From NCBI RefSeq assembly GCF_001008165.2, contig NZ_CP011452.2:2604001-2668000 (forward strand): DNA of 64,000 bases. Direction: 5' to 3'. Within the stretch, counting starts at the first letter, position 1. The number at the start of each line of letters is the position of its first letter. A program made the translations under genes and the position numbers. Below are positions 8,008 through 17,188 of this stretch, one piece after another. A model generated the notes under the pieces. It was given only the letters and a program-made list of their open reading frames with translations. It did no database searches and was not told the origin of the DNA. The stretch comes from Croceibacterium atlanticum (GTDB lineage: Bacteria > Pseudomonadota > Alphaproteobacteria > Sphingomonadales > Sphingomonadaceae).

Positions 8008-9368
8008 GAAAGGACAACCTCTTCGGCGTGCTCGGGGACGCGCGCATTCCAGCCAAGACGTTCGGTAACAAGATGTCTTAGTGTGTCGGAAGCACTGGGT
8101 TCTCCATGGGTTACGAAGACCTGCCGCGGAGAGGATTGGAAACCTTCGAGCCATCGCAGCAGCTCGTCCTGCTCGGCATGGGCCGAGAGCATGTCGAGCT
8201 GTGCCACCTCGGCGCGGATGGGGATGTAACTGCCGTGGATTTTCAGTTCGGTCGCGCCATCCCGCAAAGCTGCCCCCCGCGTGCCGCCAGCCTGAAATCC
8301 TGCGAGGATGATCGTGTTGCGGTGACTCGGCGCATAATGCTTGAGGTGGTGGAGAATGCGTCCCCCGGTTGCCATGCCGCTTGCTGATATGATGATCTTC
8401 GGCATGGCGCTGCGATTGAGCTGCTTCGAATCTTCGGCTTCGCGAACATATTCGGCAATTCCGCAGGCATCGCGGCATTGCTTTTCGGTGAGCCGGTGTT
8501 CGCCGAGATGGTCACAGAAAATCGAGCTGGCGTTCACCGCCATGGGACTGTCGAGATAGATCGGGATTTGCGGCAGGCGGCCTTGCTGCCGCAACTGACC
8601 GAGATGGTAGAGGAGCGTCTGGGCGCGCCCGATCGCGAAGGAAGGAATGATGACCGACCCGCCGCGCCGGACCGTTCTTCCGACAACGTCTTCGAGTACA
8701 CTTTCAGGATCGGCCTCTCCATGATGCCGATTGCCGTATGTGGACTCGGTGACGATGTAATCGGCCTCGGGAACCGGAACAGGATCGACCATCGTCGCGC
8801 TGCCGTAGCGTCCGATGTCACCCGAGAAGACAATCTTCATATCGCCGCATTGCAGCTCGATACTTGATGCGCCGAGAATATGGCCCATCGGCCGGAAGAT
8901 CGCCTTGCAATCGCGCGTAACTTCGGCCGGCTCCTGGAAGGGCACAGGCCTGAATGACTTCAGCGCGGTTTTCGCATCGGCCTGGGTGTATAGGGGCCGA
9001 GGCGACTTGTGCTTGCTGTACCCTTTCCTTTTCGCATAGCGGGCATCGGCCTCCATCAAATACCCGCTGTCGGGAAGCAGCAATTCGCACAATTTGAGCG
9101 TTGCGTGCGTGCTCAGCACGGGCCCCTTGAACCCGTCGCGTATCAGAGCTGGAACGTAGCCCGAATGATCAAGGTGGGCGTGGGTGAGAAGGACCGCATC
9201 GATTGACGCCGGATCGACCGGAAACGGCTTCCAGTTGCGCTCACGAAGCTGTTTGAAACCCTGAAAGAGCCCGCAATCAATAAGGATCCTGTGATCAGGC
9301 GTCTGCAGAAGATATTTCGATCCGGTGACCGTTCCAGCTGCTCCTAGAAAATTTAGCGTGTAGCTCAC
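8004..9368 (-). CDS. beta-CASP metallo-beta-lactamase fold protein (RNase/exonuclease-like)
   Basis: This 454-residue protein begins with the lactamase fold: FLGAAGTVTGSKYLL, then the zinc motif HAHLDH (63-68), a distal His in GHILGASS and the Asp in FSGDIGR. The beta-CASP insertion has IPSFAIGRAQTLLYHL and PIYLDSPMA. The C-terminal Zn/His region shows SAHAEQDELL and VTHGEPSAS. Such proteins are usually RNA 3'-end or 5' nucleases. No KH domain precedes it, unlike archaeal CPSF. I choose the GTG at 9368, which has AGAGG five bases upstream; a TTG at 9410 lacks one. It heads the coupled run with the phosphorylase and PRPP synthase. Confidence 0.9.
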   Translation of the reverse strand: MSYTLNFLGAAGTVTGSKYLLQTPDHRILIDCGLFQGFKQLRERNWKPFPVDPASIDAVLLTHAHLDHSGYVPALIRDGFKGPVLSTHATLKLCELLLPDSGYLMEADARYAKRKGYSKHKSPRPLYTQADAKTALKSFRPVPFQEPAEVTRDCKAIFRPMGHILGASSIELQCGDMKIVFSGDIGRYGSATMVDPVPVPEADYIVTESTYGNRHHGEADPESVLEDVVGRTVRRGGSVIIPSFAIGRAQTLLYHLGQLRQQGRLPQIPIYLDSPMAVNASSIFCDHLGEHRLTEKQCRDACGIAEYVREAEDSKQLNRSAMPKIIISASGMATGGRILHHLKHYAPSHRNTIILAGFQAGGTRGAALRDGATELKIHGSYIPIRAEVAQLDMLSAHAEQDELLRWLEGFQSSPRQVFVTHGEPSASDTLRHLVTERLGWNARVPEHAEEVVLS

Positions 9369-9454
9369 CAGACCTCTTCCCTGCCAATCGGATAGATTAG
9401 TAACCCCCAACAGACGGGAGCACGTGGCGGGAATTACAGTTTATCCTTCCGAGC

Positions 9455-10789
9455 TTATCGGAATCCGCAGGCAGAATCATCCGGCATGGGAAGGATCGGC
9501 GAAAAGCCGCCACCCGGGGTTCGCATATTTGTCGCCTGGCCCTGGTAGAGCCGTGCTGCGCGCAACAGTATTTCTCCGGCATAGGTATAAAGCCGGACAT
9601 CCACTTTGAGCTCGACGATATCCGTCTCAAGGCGGACCTTGCGCGTGCTCGGGGGCGTAAATCGCTGCGCGACATAGCCGCCCTCGACGATTTCGGACCA
9701 GACCCGCTTCGTCAGCTTCGCTCCGCGATAGGCGGCCTTGCTGCCATATCCGCGGGCAGGTTTGAAAAACCAGTCTCGCCGTTCGGACCAGAATGTCTCG
9801 GCGTTATCACGATCGACGATTGTTGTTTTCGGCACCGCGGCGAGGATCACTTTTTGCTCGCGTTCGCTCAGCCCGCTCGAGGCCAGCCAATCCGGATCGG
9901 AAAGCAGGCAGAGGTTCCGCTTGTCGGCATAGAGCGCATGGATATGCGGATTTGGCGAGAGCACGACGCGCCCTGTCATATAGGCTTCCCGAAGGGTCCG
10001 GCTCTCCGGGCGATTGAGCGAGAAATCGACCAGGCGATTATACACAAGATCGATTTTCCTGCCCTCGAAGAGTAATCCGGCGGGGGACAGCTCGAGATCC
10101 TCAGGCCCGGCGACCACCGCTTCATATCCGTGCTCCTGCAATAGGGTCCTTGCTGCGAGAAATTCGGGAAAGAGCGGCTGTCCTTCAGGATCATCATCGA
10201 CGATGGCGATGGATTCGAGCTCACCGGCACGATCCTGCGCATGCCACTCCTCCTCGAACATCCGGGAAATCCTTGTCCGAAACGTGTCCTGTGAGATGTC
10301 TGCGGCCAGAGCCGGTCGTGTTTCCCTGCAGCATTGGGTTTGCGCATCGGCAAGCAAGGCGTTCAGAAAAGCGCCGCCGGCATTGGTGTTGATCTCGATG
10401 AGCCGCGGACCGTTGGCGGTGAGATGGAAGTCGTAGCCCATAAGAACCCCTTTGGGCCCGAAATCTCGGGCGGCTGACGAAGGCGCCCAGCCCATGACAA
10501 CCGAGCGGAAGGCGGGGATTCTGACGACGGCCTCGATGGCCGTCACAACCTCCGTCATGGCCGAAAGCGTAGCTGGATCGATGAATACCGGGGCGTTGGC
10601 GAAAAGGTTCGACTGGGATGCAAGGAGGGTGTCTCCGGCCCCGCGCTCGCCAAGTTCCGCATCGAGCAGAGCCGCCAGACGCTGCCGGTCGAGCGTTACG
10701 CACATGCACTCGGCATTGGCCCAGTCCGCAGCCTTGCCTTCGGCCTGTTCTGCAGCACAGCTGTCGGTCTTGTCATCGCATGGCATCAT
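9455..10789 (-). CDS. ATP-grasp-like protein of unknown substrate
   Basis: This 444-residue protein resembles ATP-grasp ligases, possibly circularly permuted as in glutathionylspermidine synthetase relatives. Visible motifs are GYDFHLTANGPRLIEINTNA (acidic metal ligands), then FFKPARGYGSKAAYRG (nucleotide-binding Lys and Gly-rich loop), then VAQRFTPPS. I do not recognise the substrate. The N-terminus has a short Cys stretch (DSCAAEQ, AECMCVT). ATG at 10789 is followed by a second ATG, with GGA about six bases upstream. It lies 86 nt upstream of the beta-CASP gene on the same strand and may be the first gene of that operon. Confidence 0.72.
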   Translation of the reverse strand: MMPCDDKTDSCAAEQAEGKAADWANAECMCVTLDRQRLAALLDAELGERGAGDTLLASQSNLFANAPVFIDPATLSAMTEVVTAIEAVVRIPAFRSVVMGWAPSSAARDFGPKGVLMGYDFHLTANGPRLIEINTNAGGAFLNALLADAQTQCCRETRPALAADISQDTFRTRISRMFEEEWHAQDRAGELESIAIVDDDPEGQPLFPEFLAARTLLQEHGYEAVVAGPEDLELSPAGLLFEGRKIDLVYNRLVDFSLNRPESRTLREAYMTGRVVLSPNPHIHALYADKRNLCLLSDPDWLASSGLSEREQKVILAAVPKTTIVDRDNAETFWSERRDWFFKPARGYGSKAAYRGAKLTKRVWSEIVEGGYVAQRFTPPSTRKVRLETDIVELKVDVRLYTYAGEILLRAARLYQGQATNMRTPGGGFSPILPMPDDSACGFR

Positions 10790-10871
10790 TCGGTTCCATG
10801 AATAAGGGGAAGCTAAACCACTTGGCCCAGTGAGGAGTTGCGCTTTTTCGCTGTCTCGGCGAGACTCGGAT

Positions 10872-12526
10872 ATGCCGAAAATCCCATTGCCAGACCAGCT
10901 TGCCACGCACGAGGTGCTCAATCAGCCTCCACCCCTTGTGGATTTCAACGCCTTCGAGCTCGACGTTCCTCTGCAAAGCGCACTCGAACGAAGCGGGGCG
11001 AGTGCGCATTGCGAACAATTGTCCTTGTTTGGCAAACGCATCGGCAGTTTCGAGGCGATTGAGTGGGGCGTCTTGCCAACGAAAATCCGCCAAAGCTGAA
11101 AACCTTCGACCGCTTCGGCCGCCGGATCGACGAAGTCGAGTTTCATTCCGCCTACCACCAACTCATGCGCCTCGGTCTTGAATCGGGCGTGTCGGGGGCG
11201 GCCTGGACCGCCGGACAGGCGGGTCATACGCTGCACGCTTCGCTCCTCTACCTCATGACCCAGGCCGACGCGGGCACGGTCTGCCCGATGTCGATGACTT
11301 ACGCGGTCGTTCCCGCGCTCGGCGCCGAACCGGCCGTAGCCGCGGAATGGGTGCCGCGCGTCACGAGCGGCCGATATGACCCGCGGTTTATCCCGGCGGC
11401 TGAGAAGACTGGCGCGACAATGGGCATGGCGATGACCGAGAAGCAGGGCGGTAGCGACGTTCGCGCGAATACTACACGCGCGCATGCGCTCGGCACGGGG
11501 GAATATGAGCTGATCGGCCACAAGTGGTTCTGTTCCGCCCCGATGTCCGACGCCTTTCTGACCCTCGCCTACGCAGAAGGCGGTCTGACCTGCTTTCTCG
11601 TGCCGCGCTGGCGCCCCGACGGGACCCGCAATGCCATTCGCATCATGCGGCTCAAAGACAAGCTCGGCGACCGCTCCAACGCCTCGTCCGAGATCGAATA
11701 TCACGGTGCCTGGGCTCGCCGTGTCGGGGAAGAAGGCAGGGGCATCCGGACGATCATCGATATGGTGCAGGGCACACGGCTTGACTGTATTGCAGGGTCC
11801 GCCGCGGGAATGCGTGCAGCTCTTACGCAGGCCGCATGGCATACGCGGCACCGCACGGCCTTCCAGCGCCAATTGGCCGACCAGCCCGCCATGCGCGGTG
11901 TTCTCGCCGACCTCGCGCTCGAGGTCGAGGCCGCGACGGCGCTGATGATCCGCATCGCCTCGGCGTTCGACGCTGCGCAGGCCGGCGACGAACGCGAAGC
12001 GGCCTTTGCGCGCCTCGCGACACCGATCGCAAAATACTAGGTCTGCAAACGTCAACCCGGCTTCGTCTACGAAGCGCTTGAGTGTCTTGGCGGCGCCGGC
12101 TTTGTGGAAGAGGGGCCCATGCCGCGCCTTTTTCGGCAGAGCCCTCTGAATGCGATCTGGGAGGGGTCGGGTAACGTGATCGCGCTCGATGCCCTCCGCG
12201 CGCTCACGCGCGAACCGCAAGCGTGGGAAGCCCTGCGCGCGGAGCTTGGCCGGGCGCAGGGCGCGCATCCGCTGCTCGATGCGGCCATCGATCGCCTCGA
12301 CGGCATTCGTGTCAATGGTGTCCCCGCGGAATCCGAAGCGCGCGCCTTCGTCGAGACGGTCGCGCTGTCGCTCGAGGCAGTCTGCCTCCGCGATGCACCA
12401 TCTGCCGTTCTCGCCGGGTTCTGCGTGACGCGGCTCGACCCCGACAACCGTGCGTTTCTTTATGGCGGAGCGAATGCTTCGCTTGACACCGACCGGCTGT
12501 TGGCCCGTGCCCTGCCGAGCGAATGA
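10872..12526 (+). pseudogene. aidB: aidB-like acyl-CoA dehydrogenase, disrupted by a frameshift and an amber codon
   Basis: The reading frame is AidB/isovaleryl-CoA-dehydrogenase-like: THEVLNQPPPLVDFN near the start, VEFHSAYHQLMRLGLESG, AMTEKQGGSDVRAN (flavin and substrate region) and LNAIWEGSGNVIALDALRA. It is broken twice. Near 11064-11070 the frame shifts by one base in a G run (four G where five would restore WGRLANENPP). At 12038 a TAG stands where relatives have Trp, giving AKY-stop-VCKRQPGF. Total span would be about 550 residues, the length of E. coli AidB (541). AidB is a flavoprotein of the alkylation-stress response. The G-run lesion could be a sequencing error; the amber codon is less easily explained that way. 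Confidence 0.87.
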
Positions 12527-12579
12527 GGCGTCGGACGCTCTTGCAGTGAAGGACACTTGGACGGCATCAAGGCCTGAAC

Positions 12580-14973
12580 TCAGGCACTCGCCTGACCGGT
12601 AACAGGCGGTGTGGGGGCCTCTTCGGCAAAATTTTCAGGCTTATAGCTGTCTAGGCGGGTGCGTTTGAGCAGCAGGGCATTGACCGCGACAAGGACGGAA
12701 CTGCCGGACATCGCGATTGCTGCGACAGCGGGACTGATAATGAACGGATAGAAGACACCGGCGGCGGCGGGAAAGGCGATGACGTTGTAGGCGACCGCCC
12801 AGAACAGGTTCTGATGCATCTTTCGCAGCGTCGCACGCGACAGCTCGACCGCGCCGACAACATCGTAGGGATCACTTCGCATCAGCACGACGTCTGCGCT
12901 TTCCATGGCCACATCGGTACCGGCCCCGATCGCAAAGCCCACATCGGCCTGGGTCAGGGCAGGCGCATCATTGATGCCATCCCCGACCATCCCAACCCGT
13001 TTGCCTTGGGCCTGAAGCTCTTTGACCTTGTCGGCCTTCTGGCCGGGAAGCACATCGGCGAGCACGATGTCGATACCCAGTTCCTCGGCCACGCGCCGCG
13101 CGGTACCCTCATTGTCGCCGGTGAGCATGGCGACCTCGACGCCCTTGTCATGCAGCCGGGCAATCGCGGCCTTGGCCGTCGGACGCGGCGCATCGGCGAT
13201 CGCGATCAGGCCTACAAGAATCCCCTGGTGAGCGACATGGACGACCGTGCGGCCCGCTCCCTTGAGTTCCTCGGCCTTGTCAGCCAGCCCTCCCAGTGAG
13301 ATTGATTCTTCGTCCATCAGCCGGCGGTTGCCGAGGAAAACGGTATCGCCGTGGACCTCCGCCTGCGCCCCTCTCCCGTCGCGGTTGAGAAAATCGCGCG
13401 CTTCGGGGATCTTCAGTCCTTCGGCTTTGTCAAGGATGGCAAGGGCGAGCGGATGCTCCGATCCCTTTTCGACCGCAGCGGCCAGTAGCAACACCTGTTC
13501 GGGCATGCGGCCCTCGGCGGCCACGATATCCACGACGCGTGGTTCGCCCATCGTCAAGGTGCCGGTCTTGTCGAAGATAACGACATTGAGCTTTGTGGCG
13601 TCTTCCAGCGCCGACGCGTTCTTGAACAGAATGCCGCGACTTGCGCCGAGCCCGGTGCCGACCATGACCGCCATCGGTGTGGCCAGTCCGAGCGCATCGG
13701 GGCAGGCGATCACGAAGACCGTGATTGTCAGGGTCACGGCAAACAGCAATGTCTCACCGATCCACCAGAACCAGACAGCAAACGTTCCCAGGCCAATGAC
13801 GATCGCGATCAGAACAAGCCATTGCGACGCGCGGTCGGCGAGCAATTGCGCGGGCGCCTTGGAATTCTGCGCCTCCTGCACGAGCTTCACGATTTGCGCG
13901 AGCGCCGTGTCAGCGCCGACCTTGGTCGCCCGGTAGCGGAAACTGCCGCTCTTGTTGATGGTCGCTCCGATGACCTCGTCACCGGGTCCTTTTGCGACCG
14001 GCATGGATTCGCCGGTCAGCATCGATTCATCGACCTGGGAGCTGCCTTCCAGTATCTCCCCGTCGACCGGGATTTTGTTACCCGGGCGGATGAGCACGGT
14101 GTCGCCTTCAAGGACATCGGCCGTTGGTATTTCCTGCTCCTCGCCATCGCGCAGCACGACCGCCATCGGCGGGGCCAGGTCGAGCAGAGCCCGGATCGCC
14201 GCCGACGCGCCCGCCCGCGCGCGCATTTCCAGCCAGTGCCCGAGGAGGATGAACACGAGCAGGATGGCGACCGCCTCATAGAATTGCACACCGGGAAAGA
14301 AAAATGTCGATCCGACGCTGAAGAGATAACCGGTGCCGACCGAAAGCACGACAAGCACGGCCATATTGAGAATGCCATTGCGAAGGGCGCGCCATGCTGC
14401 GACCACGAACGGCCAGACCGGATAAAGCACGGCAGCGCTCGCCAGGCCGAACAGAAAGAGCTCAAGATCCATGCCGAACGGCGGGGCAGGAGGAGTGAAA
14501 AAGCCGCCCATCGGGGAGTAGATGAAAATCGGGATCGTGAAGATGAAGGCAATCCAGAAACGGTTGCGCATGTCGCGTACCATCTCCTGCATGTCCATGC
14601 CTGCCCCGTGGCCCATTTCCTGGGCCATTTCGTCCTTCGCCCCGCCTTGGCGGTGGTCGTGGTGAACTGCCTGTTCTCCCTTGCTGTCCGCTCCGCGCCC
14701 CGGTCCCCTGCCGGATTCCGAAAGATTTGCTTCCGCCGGTTTGCAGACATGCTTCGGCATGATGCCGCCACGGCAGCGGAAACCGCAGCTTTTGATCAGG
14801 CCCTGAAGCCGCGTCCCATCGGTCTGCGCAGGGTCGTATTCCACGGTCACGCTGCCCCCCGCGGGGTTTGCAGTGGCCCGGCTTACGCCGGCTTCATGCC
14901 GCAGCTGCTTCTCCACGCCGAGGTGATCGAGTTCTTCAAAGAGATTTCCGACTTCTAAAGTGAGTGTTGCCAA
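12580..14973 (-). CDS. heavy-metal P1B-type ATPase (copper-exporter-like) with CPD membrane motif
   Basis: The pump moves a transition-metal ion across the inner membrane using ATP. The protein (797 residues) has an N-terminal domain shaped like an HMA domain but without CxxC (1-70), a His/Met-rich linker with VHHDHRQGG and [12 protein letters not shown], then eight membrane segments. LTGES is the phosphatase loop, D468 in FDKTGTLT is phosphorylated, and [12 protein letters not shown] is the hinge. The transmembrane metal motif is [11 protein letters not shown] (C424-P-D426), unlike CPC of CopA or CPH of CopB pumps. I start at TTG 14973, with GAGGGAA just upstream; an earlier TTG at 15015 is possible. 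Copper is the likeliest substrate by overall similarity. Confidence 0.92.
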   Translation of the reverse strand: MATLTLEVGNLFEELDHLGVEKQLRHEAGVSRATANPAGGSVTVEYDPAQTDGTRLQGLIKSCGFRCRGGIMPKHVCKPAEANLSESGRGPGRGADSKGEQAVHHDHRQGGAKDEMAQEMGHGAGMDMQEMVRDMRNRFWIAFIFTIPIFIYSPMGGFFTPPAPPFGMDLELFLFGLASAAVLYPVWPFVVAAWRALRNGILNMAVLVVLSVGTGYLFSVGSTFFFPGVQFYEAVAILLVFILLGHWLEMRARAGASAAIRALLDLAPPMAVVLRDGEEQEIPTADVLEGDTVLIRPGNKIPVDGEILEGSSQVDESMLTGESMPVAKGPGDEVIGATINKSGSFRYRATKVGADTALAQIVKLVQEAQNSKAPAQLLADRASQWLVLIAIVIGLGTFAVWFWWIGETLLFAVTLTITVFVIACPDALGLATPMAVMVGTGLGASRGILFKNASALEDATKLNVVIFDKTGTLTMGEPRVVDIVAAEGRMPEQVLLLAAAVEKGSEHPLALAILDKAEGLKIPEARDFLNRDGRGAQAEVHGDTVFLGNRRLMDEESISLGGLADKAEELKGAGRTVVHVAHQGILVGLIAIADAPRPTAKAAIARLHDKGVEVAMLTGDNEGTARRVAEELGIDIVLADVLPGQKADKVKELQAQGKRVGMVGDGINDAPALTQADVGFAIGAGTDVAMESADVVLMRSDPYDVVGAVELSRATLRKMHQNLFWAVAYNVIAFPAAAGVFYPFIISPAVAAIAMSGSSVLVAVNALLLKRTRLDSYKPENFAEEAPTPPVTGQASA

Positions 14974-15058
14974 AGCGAATTCCCTCGAGACTGAACCGTA
15001 TTGCTTCTGGATCAAGACGGTGAGAAGTGCCGGCTCTTACAGTTGCATTCCCGCCATC

Positions 15059-15988
15059 CTAGCCCTCGCTGCGCGCTCTGAGTTCGGCATAGAGCCGCTC
15101 GACATCGCTGCGCTTGCATAGCGAAGTTCCTGGTGTAAGCGCCGTGGCAGCGCCAGCTGCCATGCCGTAAAGAAAGGCCGCCTCGGGAGCGTCGCCTGCG
15201 GCAAGGCGAACGGTCATTGCGGCAAGGAAGCTGTCTCCCGCACCGACGGCGCTTTGTGCATTGATCTTCGGTGCGGCGTGCATCACGGTCTTCTCGGGCG
15301 TTACAAGCATGGCGCCATCGCGCCCCAGAGTGAGAGCGAGCATGTCGAGGCCATTATCGCGCACGATGGCTTGGGCCGCCGTTTCCTGCTCTGCCGCGGT
15401 CGCCAGCCTTCGGCCGACGAGCGTTTCGAGTTCGCCTAGGCTCGGCTTTGCCAGGTGAACGCCGCCACCAATGCCATGCCGCAGAGCGTCTCCAGAACTG
15501 TCCAGCACCAGCTTGATGCCTCGGCGCTGGCAAATCGCACCGACGACGGCGTAGATATCGCTACGCAGCCCGCGCGGAAGACTCCCGCTTGCCACGAGAT
15601 ATTTGCAATCGAGCGTTTGCAGCGCTCGCAGGACGACTTCGCAGTCGCGTTCGGAGACTTCCGGACCCTGCGGCACGAAACGAAATTCGAGATTGGTGGA
15701 CCGTTCGTAGATCGCGTGGCTGATCCGCGTGGAGCCGGAGATCGAGAAGCGTTCGGCACGCACCCTTGCTTGCTTGACGAGCTCCTGCAGCACGCCGCCT
15801 GTTGCTCCACCTGCAAGATAAAGCGCGTAGGACTGGCCGCCGAGTTCATTGATGACGCGCGCAACGTTGAGACCGCCTCCGCCAGGGTAATAATGCTCAT
15901 CGAATGTGCGGATCTTGTGCATCGGCTTCACCACCTCGGCCTGCGCCGCGCCATCGATAGTCGGGTTGAGCGTCAGGGTGGCTATCAT
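15059..15988 (-). CDS. pfkB: 6-phosphofructokinase, PfkB (Pfk-2) type
   Basis: Phosphorylates fructose 6-phosphate (or a related sugar phosphate) in glycolysis. The 309-residue protein aligns well with E. coli Pfk-2 in length and motifs: LTLNPTID near the start, PGGGGLNVARVINELGG (35-51), VASGSLPRG, LDSSGDAL and the anion hole and catalytic Asp in SAVGAGDSFLAAM (about 245-257). ATG at 15988, with AAGGA about 10 nt upstream. The C-terminus LTPGTSLCKRSDVERLY also matches Pfk-2. It diverges from the hydrolase gene. Pfk-2 would give an Embden-Meyerhof step to a cell that may otherwise rely on Edd. Confidence 0.92.
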   Translation of the reverse strand: MIATLTLNPTIDGAAQAEVVKPMHKIRTFDEHYYPGGGGLNVARVINELGGQSYALYLAGGATGGVLQELVKQARVRAERFSISGSTRISHAIYERSTNLEFRFVPQGPEVSERDCEVVLRALQTLDCKYLVASGSLPRGLRSDIYAVVGAICQRRGIKLVLDSSGDALRHGIGGGVHLAKPSLGELETLVGRRLATAAEQETAAQAIVRDNGLDMLALTLGRDGAMLVTPEKTVMHAAPKINAQSAVGAGDSFLAAMTVRLAAGDAPEAAFLYGMAAGAATALTPGTSLCKRSDVERLYAELRARSEG

Positions 15989-16178
15989 GACGAGGGAATC
16001 CTTTGTCGTTTTTACGGTCTCCCCGGTTAGGACGCGGCAGGATACGCAGCCTTACGCCGCCATGATCCGCTCGTATGCCTGTCTGGTTTCGTCGGCGCTC
16101 GTCAGGCTGAGCCGCCCGTGTAACCTTGGCGACGCCAAGGCGTCTGTCCTCGCAGGCGACCCGCGAAAAATCAGAGAA

Positions 16179-17030
16179 ATGGTGCAAGATTTGATCCTCC
16201 CTTCAAGACGCGATCGCGACCCTGAGCTGTTTGTGAAGATATTTGGAAGCGGTGTCCGGACCCTGGTGTTCGTTGCGGGGCTGGGTGGGACCACGCGATA
16301 TTGGGAGACGCGGGTAACCGAGCTTGCGCAAGAGCATAGAATTGTGCTCGTCGACCTCTTGGGCTTCGGACGATCGCCCAAGCCCTGGGTGAAGTATAGC
16401 GTCGAACGGCATGTCGATGCCCTGCAGCGCGTTCTCGCCCCTCTCGGGCCGGTAACGCTCGTTGGCCATTCGCTGGGCGCTTTGATTGCCGCAGCCTATG
16501 CGGCCAGACATACCGAGACTGTCGAGCGCCTCGTACTCATCAGCTTGCCTCACTTCGGATCGCAGGACGCGGCGTATACATATATGCGCCAGGGACCGGT
16601 TAAAGGAGGGCTCATATACACCAACGTCCTGTTGACCATGCTAGCCTGCATCATCACGCGCCGCCTGTTAGGGAGAATCCTGCCCTATCTCATTCGAGAT
16701 ATTCCGCGCGAGGTCGTCGAAGACCTTGTCAAGCATACGTGGAGGTCATCTACCTCGTCGCTATGGGATGTTGTCTATCGCCATGACGTTGCGGACGACC
16801 TGAGAATTCTAGAGCCCGTTCACAACGTGCTGTGTATTCATGGGAGCGATGACATCATGGCACCGCTTGCGCCGGTAAGAGCGCTGGCAGAAGCTTTCTC
16901 GAATGTGCAGCTTTGTGTCCTTGAGGGGCTCGATCATCACCCCTTTCTGCGCGAGCCGGAAAGGTGCTGTGAGCTTATCGCGAGCTTTGCCGAGCAAGCG
17001 GCGCGAGAAGCCATGCTGCCGAATGGCTGA
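16179..17030 (+). CDS. alpha/beta hydrolase
   Basis: This 283-residue alpha/beta hydrolase has an oxyanion region VFVAGLGGTTRYWETRV, the nucleophile elbow GHSLG (Ser98), an acidic residue in IHGSDDIMAP and the catalytic His in LDHHPFLREPE (H253 or H254). The substrate is unknown; esterase, haloperoxidase-like or lipase activity are all possible. The start is uncertain. I use the ATG at 16179, which has only AGAG upstream. An ATG at 16062 is in frame and would add 39 residues, and the frame runs back into the divergent pfkB gene. No signal peptide is visible from the chosen start. Confidence 0.8.
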   Translation: MVQDLILPSRRDRDPELFVKIFGSGVRTLVFVAGLGGTTRYWETRVTELAQEHRIVLVDLLGFGRSPKPWVKYSVERHVDALQRVLAPLGPVTLVGHSLGALIAAAYAARHTETVERLVLISLPHFGSQDAAYTYMRQGPVKGGLIYTNVLLTMLACIITRRLLGRILPYLIRDIPREVVEDLVKHTWRSSTSSLWDVVYRHDVADDLRILEPVHNVLCIHGSDDIMAPLAPVRALAEAFSNVQLCVLEGLDHHPFLREPERCCELIASFAEQAAREAMLPNG

Positions 17031-17188
17031 GCCCGCCTGACTCCTTTGGCCCCGGACGGGGAGGGTCGAGCCGCGCTGATGCGCGCCGAGGGTGCCCTGC
17101 GCCTGTCTCCGCCGTAATCGCCGGCCCTCTTTCCCGTCCGATAGACGAGACGCAGTCTGACGCTGCGCACGACCGAGCGGAGGGCGAC

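Noticed and set aside
8008-8478. In-frame N-terminal extension of the phosphorylase
   Set aside because: It lies wholly inside the beta-CASP gene; the ATG at 8007 with the ATGA overlap is the better start.
10922-12556. 544-residue open frame on the minus strand
   Set aside because: It is antisense to the aidB-like gene, is Arg/His/Pro-rich without a family signature, and results from GC-rich codon use.
13822-14958. 378-residue plus-strand open frame
   Set aside because: Antisense to the P1B ATPase; His/Arg-rich shadow.
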